A stretch of DNA of 64,000 bases from Salininema proteolyticum (lineage in GTDB: Bacteria; Actinomycetota; Actinomycetes; Mycobacteriales; Micromonosporaceae): contig NZ_JBHUNX010000001.1 in the NCBI RefSeq assembly GCF_042685645.1, positions 3,906,001-3,970,000 of the forward strand, given 5' to 3'. Position numbers and translations under genes: made by a program. The notes beneath the pieces were generated by a model, which did not search any database, was not told the DNA's origin, and saw only the letters and a program-made list of their open reading frames with translations. How positions within the stretch are numbered: the first letter of the stretch is position 1; every line of letters begins with the position of its first letter. Of this stretch, positions 52,024 through 59,895 are shown piece after piece.

Positions 52024-53244
52024 TCAATCGGCCATGGCGGGATGCGCCCTGTGCATCTGCACGCTCAGACCCGCCATGACCGCCAAAGCCATGAGCAGGG
52101 CGGCGAACACCGCCACGGCCCCGCTCAACCCCATCGCGTCGCTGAGGAATCCAACAACGAGCGAGAGCACTCCGGCCACGGAATAGGCGCTGATATTCAA
52201 CGCCGCGTTGGCCTCCGCCAACCTCGCTCCGGGCACGTCCCGGTTCATCAACGCCAGTCCGCCGAGCATGCCCGGCCCGTACGCCGTTCCGGCCAGGATC
52301 GCCGCCAGGACGAACAGGACCACGGTCTGAGCCTGGACGGCGGCCGCCACGACTCCCATGCATGCCACGGTGCTCGACGCAGAGATGAGCAACAGGACCC
52401 GCACCCGGACCTGCTTCAGCGTCAACTGTGCGACGGTGGCGGCCGTGAAGGCGATGACCGCGATGGCTCCGCCCACGATCCGGTTGTCCGTTCCCAGGAC
52501 CTCGGCCAGCAGCGAGGGCTCCAGCGACAGCACGAATGACGTCGTCGTCAGTCCGGGTCCGACGACGGCCACGGCGAGCAGCAGGCTGCGCCTTGCGTTG
52601 GCCGGGACCCGGGGCACGCGTACCCATTTCGTCTCCGTGCTTCCACCCTGGTTTCGCAGAGGGAGCGCGATCAACACGGCCATCGCGGTGGCGAGGAGTC
52701 CCGCTTCGATGACGAACACTCCGGTCGTCGGCCCCGGGAGGGTCTCGGAGACGACTCCTCCCATGAGCGGCCCCAGACCGGTGCCCACGGCGATTCCGAT
52801 GGCGCCGACGAGGGCCCCGAGCCTTTTCCGGGAGGGCCCGGCGATGTCCGTGACGGCTGCGGCGCCGGCGGAGACCACGGCCCCGCTGGCGATTCCCGCC
52901 AGGATCCGCGCGACGATCAGGGCCGTCACCGAGTGGGCGAAGGCGAAGGCCGCGTCGGCGACCAGTGCCAGTATCAATGCCGGCACCAGTACTTTCTTGC
53001 GCCCCAGCCGATCGGACGCGATGCCCGAGACGAGGAGCGACAGTGCCATGCCCAGCATGTAGGCGACGAAGACGGCGGTGAGCGTCCCGTCGGTGAAGCC
53101 CAGTTCTGCCTGCCAGACGGTGTAGAGGGGCGTGGCGGCGTTGGCGAGCATGAAGACGGCGGCGATGGGCCATGCGGCGGCCCAGATCCATGCGGTGGGG
53201 GCTGTCGCCGGGGGATTCTCGGCGACGGCGGGGGAGACGGCCAT
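52024..53244 (-). CDS. MFS transporter
   Basis: The 406-residue protein has 12 predicted transmembrane segments and the MFS motif-A loop SGIASDRLGRKKVLVPAL between helices 2 and 3. The N-half continues with IVARILAGIASGAVVSAG and the C-half with helices such as GGAIAVIAFTAATVAQ. The substrate is unknown, probably drug- or metabolite-export. Its promoter carries operator-like TTCGAA motifs shared with the ArsR gene at 54443. The start ATG at 53244 lies 16 bp from the first of them. Confidence 0.87.
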   Translation of the reverse strand: MAVSPAVAENPPATAPTAWIWAAAWPIAAVFMLANAATPLYTVWQAELGFTDGTLTAVFVAYMLGMALSLLVSGIASDRLGRKKVLVPALILALVADAAFAFAHSVTALIVARILAGIASGAVVSAGAAAVTDIAGPSRKRLGALVGAIGIAVGTGLGPLMGGVVSETLPGPTTGVFVIEAGLLATAMAVLIALPLRNQGGSTETKWVRVPRVPANARRSLLLAVAVVGPGLTTTSFVLSLEPSLLAEVLGTDNRIVGGAIAVIAFTAATVAQLTLKQVRVRVLLLISASSTVACMGVVAAAVQAQTVVLFVLAAILAGTAYGPGMLGGLALMNRDVPGARLAEANAALNISAYSVAGVLSLVVGFLSDAMGLSGAVAVFAALLMALAVMAGLSVQMHRAHPAMAD

Positions 53245-53259
53245 GGAAGGACCTCTCTA

Positions 53260-53323
53260 GTTCGAAAAAATTCGCAATGCTTCGACTGTCGAACACTAGC
53301 ACGTTGTACGAATTTTTTCGAAC
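53260..53323. promoter_or_regulatory. Operator region with three TTCGAA-type palindromes
   Basis: GTTCGAAAAAATTCG (53260-53274), TTCGA-CTG-TCGAA (53281-53293) and CGAATTTTTTCGAAC (53309-53323). The outer two are exact inverted repeats of each other. The region lies immediately before the MFS start. Confidence 0.75.
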
Positions 53324-53403
53324 TGGTGGCCGCCTCGGACTCGTCGGTCCACCTCCCCCGTCGGGCAATCTCCCCCATCGGGCAGCCTCCCGTATCGGAC
53401 CAA

Positions 53404-54276
53404 CTATCCGGGATGGCCGGGCGGCGTCCCGGTGTCCACACCCACCGGCAGCGTGGCGGCGTACCCGCCGTAGGGATCTCCGTTGACCGCCGCCATCTGG
53501 TGCGCCGCGCCGTCGTCCCGGAAGACCATGTCCGTCTCCAGCGAGACGTACGGGAAGGTCCACGCGGACCTCTCATAGCCGGGCTGCCGGTAGACTGTCC
53601 GGCAGACGTCTTCCGGGAGGGCCATCTGCGACGTGGCGATGACGTTGTCGACGTCGACGATCGAGGCGGCGTCGGGGAAGACCTCGAAGTGGACATGGGG
53701 CCAGCGCCCCGGGTAGCAGCCGGGGAAGACGGCCGTGAAGGCCACGGTCCCGTCGGCGTCGGCGATCTGGACTCCGCGCAGGTAGGTCTCGTGCTCGAGG
53801 CCCCTCGTGTACATGGAGTACCCGCCGTCCTTGTCGCACATCCAGATGTAGACCGCTGCTCCCTCGAACCGGGCGTTCCCCGCGGCCATGTCGTAGACGG
53901 TCATCTCGATCGTCATGGGCACGCCCCGGGCGACTCCGCCGCCTTGGACGCTGGACCGGACGTCACTTCGCACGACACCGCTTCGTTCGAGAATGTCTGG
54001 GCCGTTCGACCCGTCGCCGGGATAGGGCCCGGCCATCTCCTCGGGTATCTCCTCGGGCACCCGCGTGCCCGGCGGGCTCGCCGACGGCGAGGCGGCGGCG
54101 CCGGTGCCGTGGACGGCGAGACCTGCGGCGGCGACGGCCCCCGCGCCGGCGAGGCCGAGCATTCTCCGGCGGCTCACCAGGGTCTTGAGGCCGAAGGACA
54201 GTCCCTGGTCGAACAGGTTCTCATCGGGCCGGTGGTAGGCGCGGCCCTCATAAGCAGGCGTATCGCGATCGGTCAT
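53404..54276 (-). CDS. Intradiol ring-cleavage dioxygenase-like protein with Tat signal
   Basis: The 290-residue protein carries a Tat signal after a 35-residue leader (LVSRRRMLGLAGAGAVAAAG, with RR). The C-terminal dioxygenase domain has AAVYIWMCDKDGGYSMY and FPGCYPGRWPHVHFEVFPD, which supply the Tyr/Tyr/His/His iron ligands of the catechol dioxygenase fold. Substrates would be catechol-type aromatics outside the membrane. It is divergent from the ArsR gene. Regulation by that protein is likely from the shared promoter region and motif. Confidence 0.85.
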   Translation of the reverse strand: MTDRDTPAYEGRAYHRPDENLFDQGLSFGLKTLVSRRRMLGLAGAGAVAAAGLAVHGTGAAASPSASPPGTRVPEEIPEEMAGPYPGDGSNGPDILERSGVVRSDVRSSVQGGGVARGVPMTIEMTVYDMAAGNARFEGAAVYIWMCDKDGGYSMYTRGLEHETYLRGVQIADADGTVAFTAVFPGCYPGRWPHVHFEVFPDAASIVDVDNVIATSQMALPEDVCRTVYRQPGYERSAWTFPYVSLETDMVFRDDGAAHQMAAVNGDPYGGYAATLPVGVDTGTPPGHPG

Positions 54277-54399
54277 CGCGTTTTCTCCCCTCTCAGGCAG
54301 TCCCCCTCATGGTGCGAGCGGTTCCTATGCGCCCGCCATGAATACAGTGAGAATTATCTATGTAAACCGCGGATTCGCCGCCCCTGCGAACGCCTAGTA

Positions 54400-54414
54400 C
54401 GATTATTTTCGAAC
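54400..54414. promoter_or_regulatory. TTCGAA-type operator upstream of ArsR gene
   Basis: CGATTATTTTCGAAC matches the MFS operator CGAATTTTTTCGAAC in 13 of 15 positions. It lies 28 bp before the ArsR start, in the region shared with the divergent dioxygenase. Confidence 0.65.
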
Positions 54415-54442
54415 TGAGGACCCATCGAGAAGAGGCCCGACC

Positions 54443-54778
54443 ATGGCACCCCGAGACGGCATCCTGCCCGAGCCCTCCCGAGAGGAGATGCGCCTGGAGA
54501 AGGTGCTGGGCGCCCTGAGCGACCCGCTCCGGCTCAGCATCGTGCGCGCCTACCACCTGGACGCCGGAGGCGAGGAGAAGCCGTGCGGCTGGTTCGCCGT
54601 CGACCGGCCGAAGTCCACCCGTTCGCACCACTTCAAAGTGCTGCGCGAGGCCGGTGTCATCCGGCAGCGCCAGATCGGGCTGGAGCGGCGCAACAGCGTC
54701 CGGGTCGAGGACCTCGACGCCCGCTTCCCGGGCCTGCTGGGCCTCGTCGAGGAGTGGGAGCCCTCCGAGCCCGTCTAG
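54443..54778 (+). CDS. ArsR-family winged-helix regulator
   Basis: The 111-residue protein has the ArsR HTH (EKVLGALSDPLRLSIVRAYH) and recognition helix (STRSHHFKVLREAGVIRQRQ), ending in a wing. It has no clear metal cysteine cluster, so it may sense an organic ligand. Its own promoter and that of the MFS gene share the TTCGAA-type motif, making it the probable regulator of both, and of the divergent dioxygenase. The last codons lie inside a short duplicated segment. Confidence 0.88.
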   Translation: MAPRDGILPEPSREEMRLEKVLGALSDPLRLSIVRAYHLDAGGEEKPCGWFAVDRPKSTRSHHFKVLREAGVIRQRQIGLERRNSVRVEDLDARFPGLLGLVEEWEPSEPV

Positions 54779-54840
54779 GAGGGGTGCCGGTCTAGGCTGG
54801 ACGTTGGCCAACCGGGGAGCCCTCCGAGCCGGTCTAGGAG
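54756..54840. repeat. Duplication of the ArsR 3' end (59-bp spacing)
   Basis: GGGAGCCCTCCGAGCC-GTCT then AGGAG occurs at 54756 (including the stop) and again at 54815. The remainder of the gap to 55138 has no gene. Confidence 0.75.
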
Positions 54841-55138
54841 TCGTACAGCGCGCGAGCGCCGGACTCGGCGAAAGCGGGAGCCTCCTGCTCCCGACCGCCC
54901 GCAGTGCGGTTCGGCCAGGGCCTGGGACGGAGCGGTCCGATTCAGTCCTCACCGGCGGAGACGGAGAAAGCCCTTCCCGGCGGAACCGTCGCGCCGCGAC
55001 GCCTTCTTCGCCAAGGTGGCTTTCGACCGAACGACACGCCGCTCGCCGGATTCCGGTCGATCGACGGATGCCGTCCCAGTCGTCTCGTTCCTAACCTTCT
55101 AAGGGGCACAACCCGTAGACCGGCTTGAGGAGACTGAC

Positions 55139-56299
55139 ATGGACCGGACCTGGATCGAGGAGAACGCGCGCCCGCTGGGCGACACCGACGACATCGTGAT
55201 GGCCGCAAGGGAAGCCTCCGTGATCGGAATCGGAGAGACGACCCGCGAGGCGGCCGAGATTGACCGGCAGAGGAACGTCCTCTTTCAGCGGCTCGTGCTA
55301 GAGGCCGGCTATCGGATACTCGTCGTCCCGGACGACGCGGGGGTCGCCGGCCGGATGGACGACTTCGCCGGGGGAAGGCGGAACGACGTCCGCGACGTGG
55401 TCAAGTCCGCATGGAAGCCCAACCAGAGCCGGTCCGTGGAGGACCTCTTGGTCTGGATCCGCGCCTTCAACGACGGGCGGCCCGAAGATCCCGTGCGCGT
55501 CAAAGGCAACAGACCGGCCACCGCCGAACCGCGCCACTACGACGAGGTCCTCGATTTCGCGCGGGACTCGGATCCGGTCGTCGCGGGCCGGTTGGAGGAA
55601 CTCTACGGTGTCATTCGCACCGCACACGACACAGCCGAGCACTTGCAGATTCACCACGGGACCCATCCGGGACGGCCGTTCGCCGACCGGGCGAGGGAGG
55701 CGGTGGAACTCCTGGAAGCCCTGCCGACGCCGAGCGGGAGGAACCCCGTCCTGGACACGGCGGGCCTCATTCTCGCTTATCACGAGACTTCGGTGGCCGC
55801 GTCCTTCGACTTTCACGAGCTGTCGCGGTCCGTCGCCGAGCGCGTCATCGGCTATCGGGAGCAGAGCGGCGAGAAGATCGTCTATCTGGACGGCGTGGCG
55901 CTGACGGGCGTCATGACCGCCATGGAGACCGCGGTGAAGCCCGACGCGTACTTCCGAAGCGCGGGAAGCCGCCTGCGCGAGTGTTTCGGCGGCGGCTACC
56001 TGTCGGTTCTCATGGCGTTCGGGCACGGCACGATCCGCGGCGGCATGAGGATCCCTGTGCCTCCGGCGGACTACGCGGAGAGGGGTTTGCTGGACGCCGG
56101 CACCGACGGTCTGGCCTTGGACCTCCGGTTCGCTCCCGATGGCGGGTGGGCCGATCGCACCGCCAAGGTCAGGATCATCGCCGGTGTCTACGATCCGGCC
56201 GAGGACGCCGCGCACCGTGTGGAAGTCCGGTCGCTGAAGGAGACGGCGGACTTCCTGACCTTCGTTCCGGAGATCAGCGAAACGGAGTTCGTCCGATAG
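55139..56299 (+). CDS. Erythromycin-esterase-family homologue, active site degenerate
   Basis: The 386-residue protein has the overall layout of the erythromycin esterase (Ere/succinoglycan-type) family: ASVIGIGETTREAAEIDRQR near residue 30, DFHELSRSVAERVIGYREQ and SGEKIVYLDGVALTGVMTAM. The catalytic-site consensus GESTHG has become GETTRE, and the W-AHN-H segment has become LDGVALTG, so the histidines used for hydrolysis are missing. Hydrolysis is therefore doubtful, and a binding role is possible. GAGGAG lies before the ATG. It converges with the MBL gene, 9 bp between stops. Confidence 0.7.
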   Translation: MDRTWIEENARPLGDTDDIVMAAREASVIGIGETTREAAEIDRQRNVLFQRLVLEAGYRILVVPDDAGVAGRMDDFAGGRRNDVRDVVKSAWKPNQSRSVEDLLVWIRAFNDGRPEDPVRVKGNRPATAEPRHYDEVLDFARDSDPVVAGRLEELYGVIRTAHDTAEHLQIHHGTHPGRPFADRAREAVELLEALPTPSGRNPVLDTAGLILAYHETSVAASFDFHELSRSVAERVIGYREQSGEKIVYLDGVALTGVMTAMETAVKPDAYFRSAGSRLRECFGGGYLSVLMAFGHGTIRGGMRIPVPPADYAERGLLDAGTDGLALDLRFAPDGGWADRTAKVRIIAGVYDPAEDAAHRVEVRSLKETADFLTFVPEISETEFVR

Positions 56300-56308
56300 C
56301 GGGGCGGA

Positions 56309-57073
56309 CTACCGCCCTGGCAGATAGGTCCGGCCGGTCCGAGCGGCCTCGACCGGCCCGCTGAACGCCTTCGCGGCGTCGGCGACCGCCTCTTCCTTGG
56401 TGATGAACCTGCCAACGTGGGTGAGCACGAGTCTGCCGGCGCGCACCCGCCTCGCCGTCTCCCCGGCCTGCACAGGGCTGTACAGCAGGTCCGTGTTCAC
56501 GTAGCCGTCCGCCACGCACAACAGCAGGTCGCACTCCGACGCGAGCTCGGTGAACGCGTCGCAGGGGACCGTGTCGCCCGAGTAGACCAGCGACATCCCG
56601 TCCGCCTCGGCGTGGAGCCCGAAGGCGGGCATGTCGTGCTCGACGCTCCTCGTCGTCAGCGTGACCTCGCCGATCCGCGTCCGGTGGCCGTCGTGCAGCT
56701 CGTGGAACTCGTAGGCCTTTTCCACTGGGGCGGGCGTCTCTTTGTTCGTCAGAAAGTGCCTGAGCCTCTCCATGGTCCCCGGCGGGCCGTACAACGGGAT
56801 CGGGTCGCGGCTGATATTGGAGAACAGCAGGCCGTAGACCAGGGTCGCCAGGTCGGCGCAGTGGTCGACGTGGAGGTGCGAGATCCAGATGGCGTCCAGG
56901 TCTTCCAGTGTCGTGTGGCGCTGCAGTTCGCCGAGTGTGCCGCTTCCGGCGTCCACCCAGATGCGGGTGTCCCTGTGGCTCAACAGGTATCCGGAGCAGG
57001 GATCGTCGGGCGCCGGGAACGGTGTGGCGGTGCCGAGGACGGTGAGGGCGAGGGCGGATTCGTGGTCTGGCAT
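56309..57073 (-). CDS. RNase Z/MBL-family hydrolase
   Basis: The 254-residue product is an MBL-fold hydrolase with SHLHVDHCADLATL, VYSGDTVPCDAF, RSVEHDMPAFGL and a final THVG. The pattern matches the RNase Z-like/ElaC-related phosphodiesterase group. Proteins of this subset often act on small phosphodiesters rather than tRNA. The ATG at 57073 sits where family similarity begins. An upstream extension is rejected. It is divergent from the subtilase, with a 258-bp promoter region between. Confidence 0.83.
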   Translation of the reverse strand: MPDHESALALTVLGTATPFPAPDDPCSGYLLSHRDTRIWVDAGSGTLGELQRHTTLEDLDAIWISHLHVDHCADLATLVYGLLFSNISRDPIPLYGPPGTMERLRHFLTNKETPAPVEKAYEFHELHDGHRTRIGEVTLTTRSVEHDMPAFGLHAEADGMSLVYSGDTVPCDAFTELASECDLLLCVADGYVNTDLLYSPVQAGETARRVRAGRLVLTHVGRFITKEEAVADAAKAFSGPVEAARTGRTYLPGR

Positions 57074-57331
57074 GTCCCAATGCTGCGGCCTGGAGCGAAA
57101 TTCGGCAAGGAATTTGCCTGAGCTTCGGCGCCGGCTGAGGGGGTCGCAGTCGCGATCGAGTCCTCTGGTCAAGGGCCTGCAACCGCCACCGAGCCGCCCA
57201 TTCGCCGAACAACTCTGGTTCGTCCACCCCGGCAAGGGGTCCCCAATTCATCGATGATCACCTATACTCTGGGGCGCCTCCCGGCGTAGGACCCCGCCGG
57301 GGATCGCCGATCGAAAGGACGGGACCCCGCC

Positions 57332-58444
57332 ATGAAGAAGACCAGACTGTTCACCGCCCTGGGCGCGCTGGGAGTCGCCGCCGCCCTCGCGGCCCCGGCC
57401 TCCGCTGCCGAGTCCGGAGGCTACATCGTCAGCCTCGAGGACGGCGCGGCCATGGACCCGACCTCCCACGGGGCTGAGGACATCCGCCCCTACACGATCA
57501 TCGACGGCTACTACGCCGAGCTGAGCCCCGCCGAGGCCGCCCGCCTGGCCGACGACCCCCGCGTGGCCGCGGTCGAGCCCGACCGGCCGATAATGCTGGA
57601 GGGCAGCGGATCCCAACCCTCGCCCCCGTGGAACCTCGACCGAGTCGACCAGCGCGGGCCGATCCTGGACGACGAGTACGTCTGGGACGGCGACGGAGAG
57701 GGCGTCGACGCCTACGTGCTCGACACCGGCGTCAACGCCGTGCACCCCACGTTCGGGGGCCGGGTCGCGCCCGGAGCAGACTTCATCGGTGACGGCGACG
57801 GCACCGAGGACTGCAACGGGCACGGGACCGCCGTCGCGGGCGTCATCGCCGGAGAGGAGTTCGGCGTCGCCAAGGCGGCCACGATCGTTCCCGTACGGGC
57901 CCTGGACTGCAACGGCGCCGGCACGCTCGCCGGAGTCATCGCGGCCGTCGAGTGGATCACCGAGAACGCCGACGGGCCCTCGGTCGCCAACCTGAGCCTG
58001 GGCGGCCCGGCCGGGCACACGGCCCTGACCGAGGCCGTTCAGAACTCGATCGCCTCGGGCGTCTCCTACACGGTCGCGGCCGGCGGCTCCAACGCCGACG
58101 CCTGCGGCTACACCCCCGCGAACATCCCGGAGGCGATCACCGTGTCCGGCACCGACACCGCCGACCGGCGCGCGAGCTTCGCCAACTGGGGCGACTGCGT
58201 GGACCTCTTCGCCCCGGCCGTGGGCATCACGGTACCGTGGGGCGACGGTGTCAACACCGTCAGCGGCACGTCCTTCGCCGCCCCGCACGCGGCTGGCGCC
58301 GTGGCGATCTACCTGTCGTGCCACCCGGAGAAGACGGCCGGCGAGGTCCACGACTGGATCGTCGACAACGCGACGGCCGGGGCCGTGCAGAACCCGCAGG
58401 GTCCTGACCGGTTCCTCTACACCCGCGTCGACACCTGCGCCTGA
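57332..58444 (+). CDS. Secreted S8 (subtilisin-like) serine protease
   Basis: The 370-residue enzyme has a signal peptide (KKTRLFTALGALGVAAALAA, cleavage after APASA), an inhibitor_I9 propeptide (GGYIVSLEDGAAMDP, YYAELSPAEAARLADDPRVA) and a peptidase_S8 domain. The catalytic triad is complete: Asp in AYVLDTGVNAVHP, His in CNGHGTAVAGVIAG, Ser in SGTSFAAPHAAGAV. It is of the proteinase K/subtilase class, secreted and autoprocessed. A TATACT at 57263-57268 may be its -10. It converges with the phytase gene. Confidence 0.92.
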   Translation: MKKTRLFTALGALGVAAALAAPASAAESGGYIVSLEDGAAMDPTSHGAEDIRPYTIIDGYYAELSPAEAARLADDPRVAAVEPDRPIMLEGSGSQPSPPWNLDRVDQRGPILDDEYVWDGDGEGVDAYVLDTGVNAVHPTFGGRVAPGADFIGDGDGTEDCNGHGTAVAGVIAGEEFGVAKAATIVPVRALDCNGAGTLAGVIAAVEWITENADGPSVANLSLGGPAGHTALTEAVQNSIASGVSYTVAAGGSNADACGYTPANIPEAITVSGTDTADRRASFANWGDCVDLFAPAVGITVPWGDGVNTVSGTSFAAPHAAGAVAIYLSCHPEKTAGEVHDWIVDNATAGAVQNPQGPDRFLYTRVDTCA

Positions 58445-58511
58445 CCGGTTCCGTCTCTCGGGCCGGCCCCGGAACTCGGGCCGGCTCCCCGGAGCAGGCC
58501 CGAGACCGCGA

Positions 58512-59717
58512 TCAGCCGAGCACCTTCTGCAGCGGCACGAACTTGAAGTTCGTGCTCGACTCGTCCGTCCCCTCGGGAGTGTTGTCGCCGTCCTGGACGA
58601 CCAGGAGGCCCTCGCGGAACGGCCCCACGGGCCCGGCGGCCACGGTCAGGCCGTCGGTGTGCTGCGCGCCGTCGGCGGCCTCGCCGTCGACGATCGCGAA
58701 CGACCGCTCGAACTCACCGGAGTCGAGGCCGTAGACGGCGAAGACGTCATTGCCCTGGCTGGAGGCGAAGAGCTCGTCTCCGGCCACGGCCAGGCCCTCG
58801 ACGTCGGCCGAGAGGTGCTCGCCGCCGAAACCGGGGTCCTCACCCGCGACACAGTCGTCCTCGACCGGATCGTACTCGGCCGGGACGCCGAACTCGGCCA
58901 CCGTGTCGAGCAGCTCCGGCTCTTCGTCCAGGTCGGCGGGGACCTCCCAGATTCCGACCGCTTCCTGTGCGATGTAAGCGGTCTCGCCGGACTCGTCCAC
59001 GGCCAGGCCCTCGGCGTGGGCGTACTCGCCGGGGTCGGTGCAGGGGCTCCACTCCGTCCCGTCGGGGAGGGTGAACTCGTCGGGCAGCGACAGCTCGGCC
59101 TCGTGCTCGTAGGAGACGCGTCCGTCCTCGTCGTCCAGTTCGAGCAGGGCCACGGCGGTCTCGTCGGCTTGTGTGACGAGGACGTAGGCGTCTCCGTCGT
59201 CGCTCCAGGCGGTGAGCCCGTAGGCGGTGTGCCGCTCGGCGACCTCTTCGGCGCTGTCCGAGAAGACCCAGTCGAGGCCCGGGGCGGACACGTCGGTGAG
59301 CAGGCCGGTCTCGCGGTCGATCTCCCAGACCGCCACCGTGTCCCGGCCGCGGTCGGAGGCGACGGCCAGGTCGACCTCGCGGTCGTCCAGCTCGAATCCG
59401 GTCACCACCGCGACGTTGTTGTAGCGGCCACCTTCTCCGGCCGGGAGGTGCTGAAGCTCCGAACCGTCCAGTCCGTAGGCGTAGAGGCCTCCCTCCTTGG
59501 CCGTCCCGTAGACGACGGAGCGGGAGGAGTCCTCGGGGTGGACCCACACGGCCGGGTCGTCGGCGTCGGCCCCGTCGGCCTCGAAGACCGGGGACGTCTC
59601 CGCCGCGGCCGAGGCCTCCAGGTGGAACGGGTCCATCGGCCCGGACTCCGCTGCCCCGGCGGCGGCCGGGGCGAGGACGACGGCGCAGGCGCAGGCCGCC
59701 ATGACTGGGCGCATCAT
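58512..59717 (-). CDS. Beta-propeller phytase
   Basis: The 401-residue secreted enzyme has a signal peptide (VMAACACAVVLAPAAAGAAE) followed by a six-bladed beta-propeller. DADDPAVWVHPEDSSRSVVY and GTAKEGGLYAYGLDG are the phytase-family markers, and acidic Ca2+-binding residues recur. It hydrolyses phytate. The ATG at 59717 has AAGGAG upstream, whereas the ORF start at 59738 lies before that site. It may act in phosphate scavenging, though no Pho box is discernible. A short terminator-like inverted repeat lies between its stop and the protease. Confidence 0.88.
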   Translation of the reverse strand: MMRPVMAACACAVVLAPAAAGAAESGPMDPFHLEASAAAETSPVFEADGADADDPAVWVHPEDSSRSVVYGTAKEGGLYAYGLDGSELQHLPAGEGGRYNNVAVVTGFELDDREVDLAVASDRGRDTVAVWEIDRETGLLTDVSAPGLDWVFSDSAEEVAERHTAYGLTAWSDDGDAYVLVTQADETAVALLELDDEDGRVSYEHEAELSLPDEFTLPDGTEWSPCTDPGEYAHAEGLAVDESGETAYIAQEAVGIWEVPADLDEEPELLDTVAEFGVPAEYDPVEDDCVAGEDPGFGGEHLSADVEGLAVAGDELFASSQGNDVFAVYGLDSGEFERSFAIVDGEAADGAQHTDGLTVAAGPVGPFREGLLVVQDGDNTPEGTDESSTNFKFVPLQKVLG

Positions 59718-59895
59718 ATGCAACTCCTTCTGGCACATGGGATATGACGCACCTCAGTATGTCGGCATGCCGTGAATCCACGGTGAATCCGGGACGAACA
59801 CTCCTCACTCAGGGCCGCCATGCACGCTCGCAGCTCACACCGGCGCGCAACTCCCCGGCTCACGCCGGCGGCGCGCCCCGGACCCATGCCTCCCG

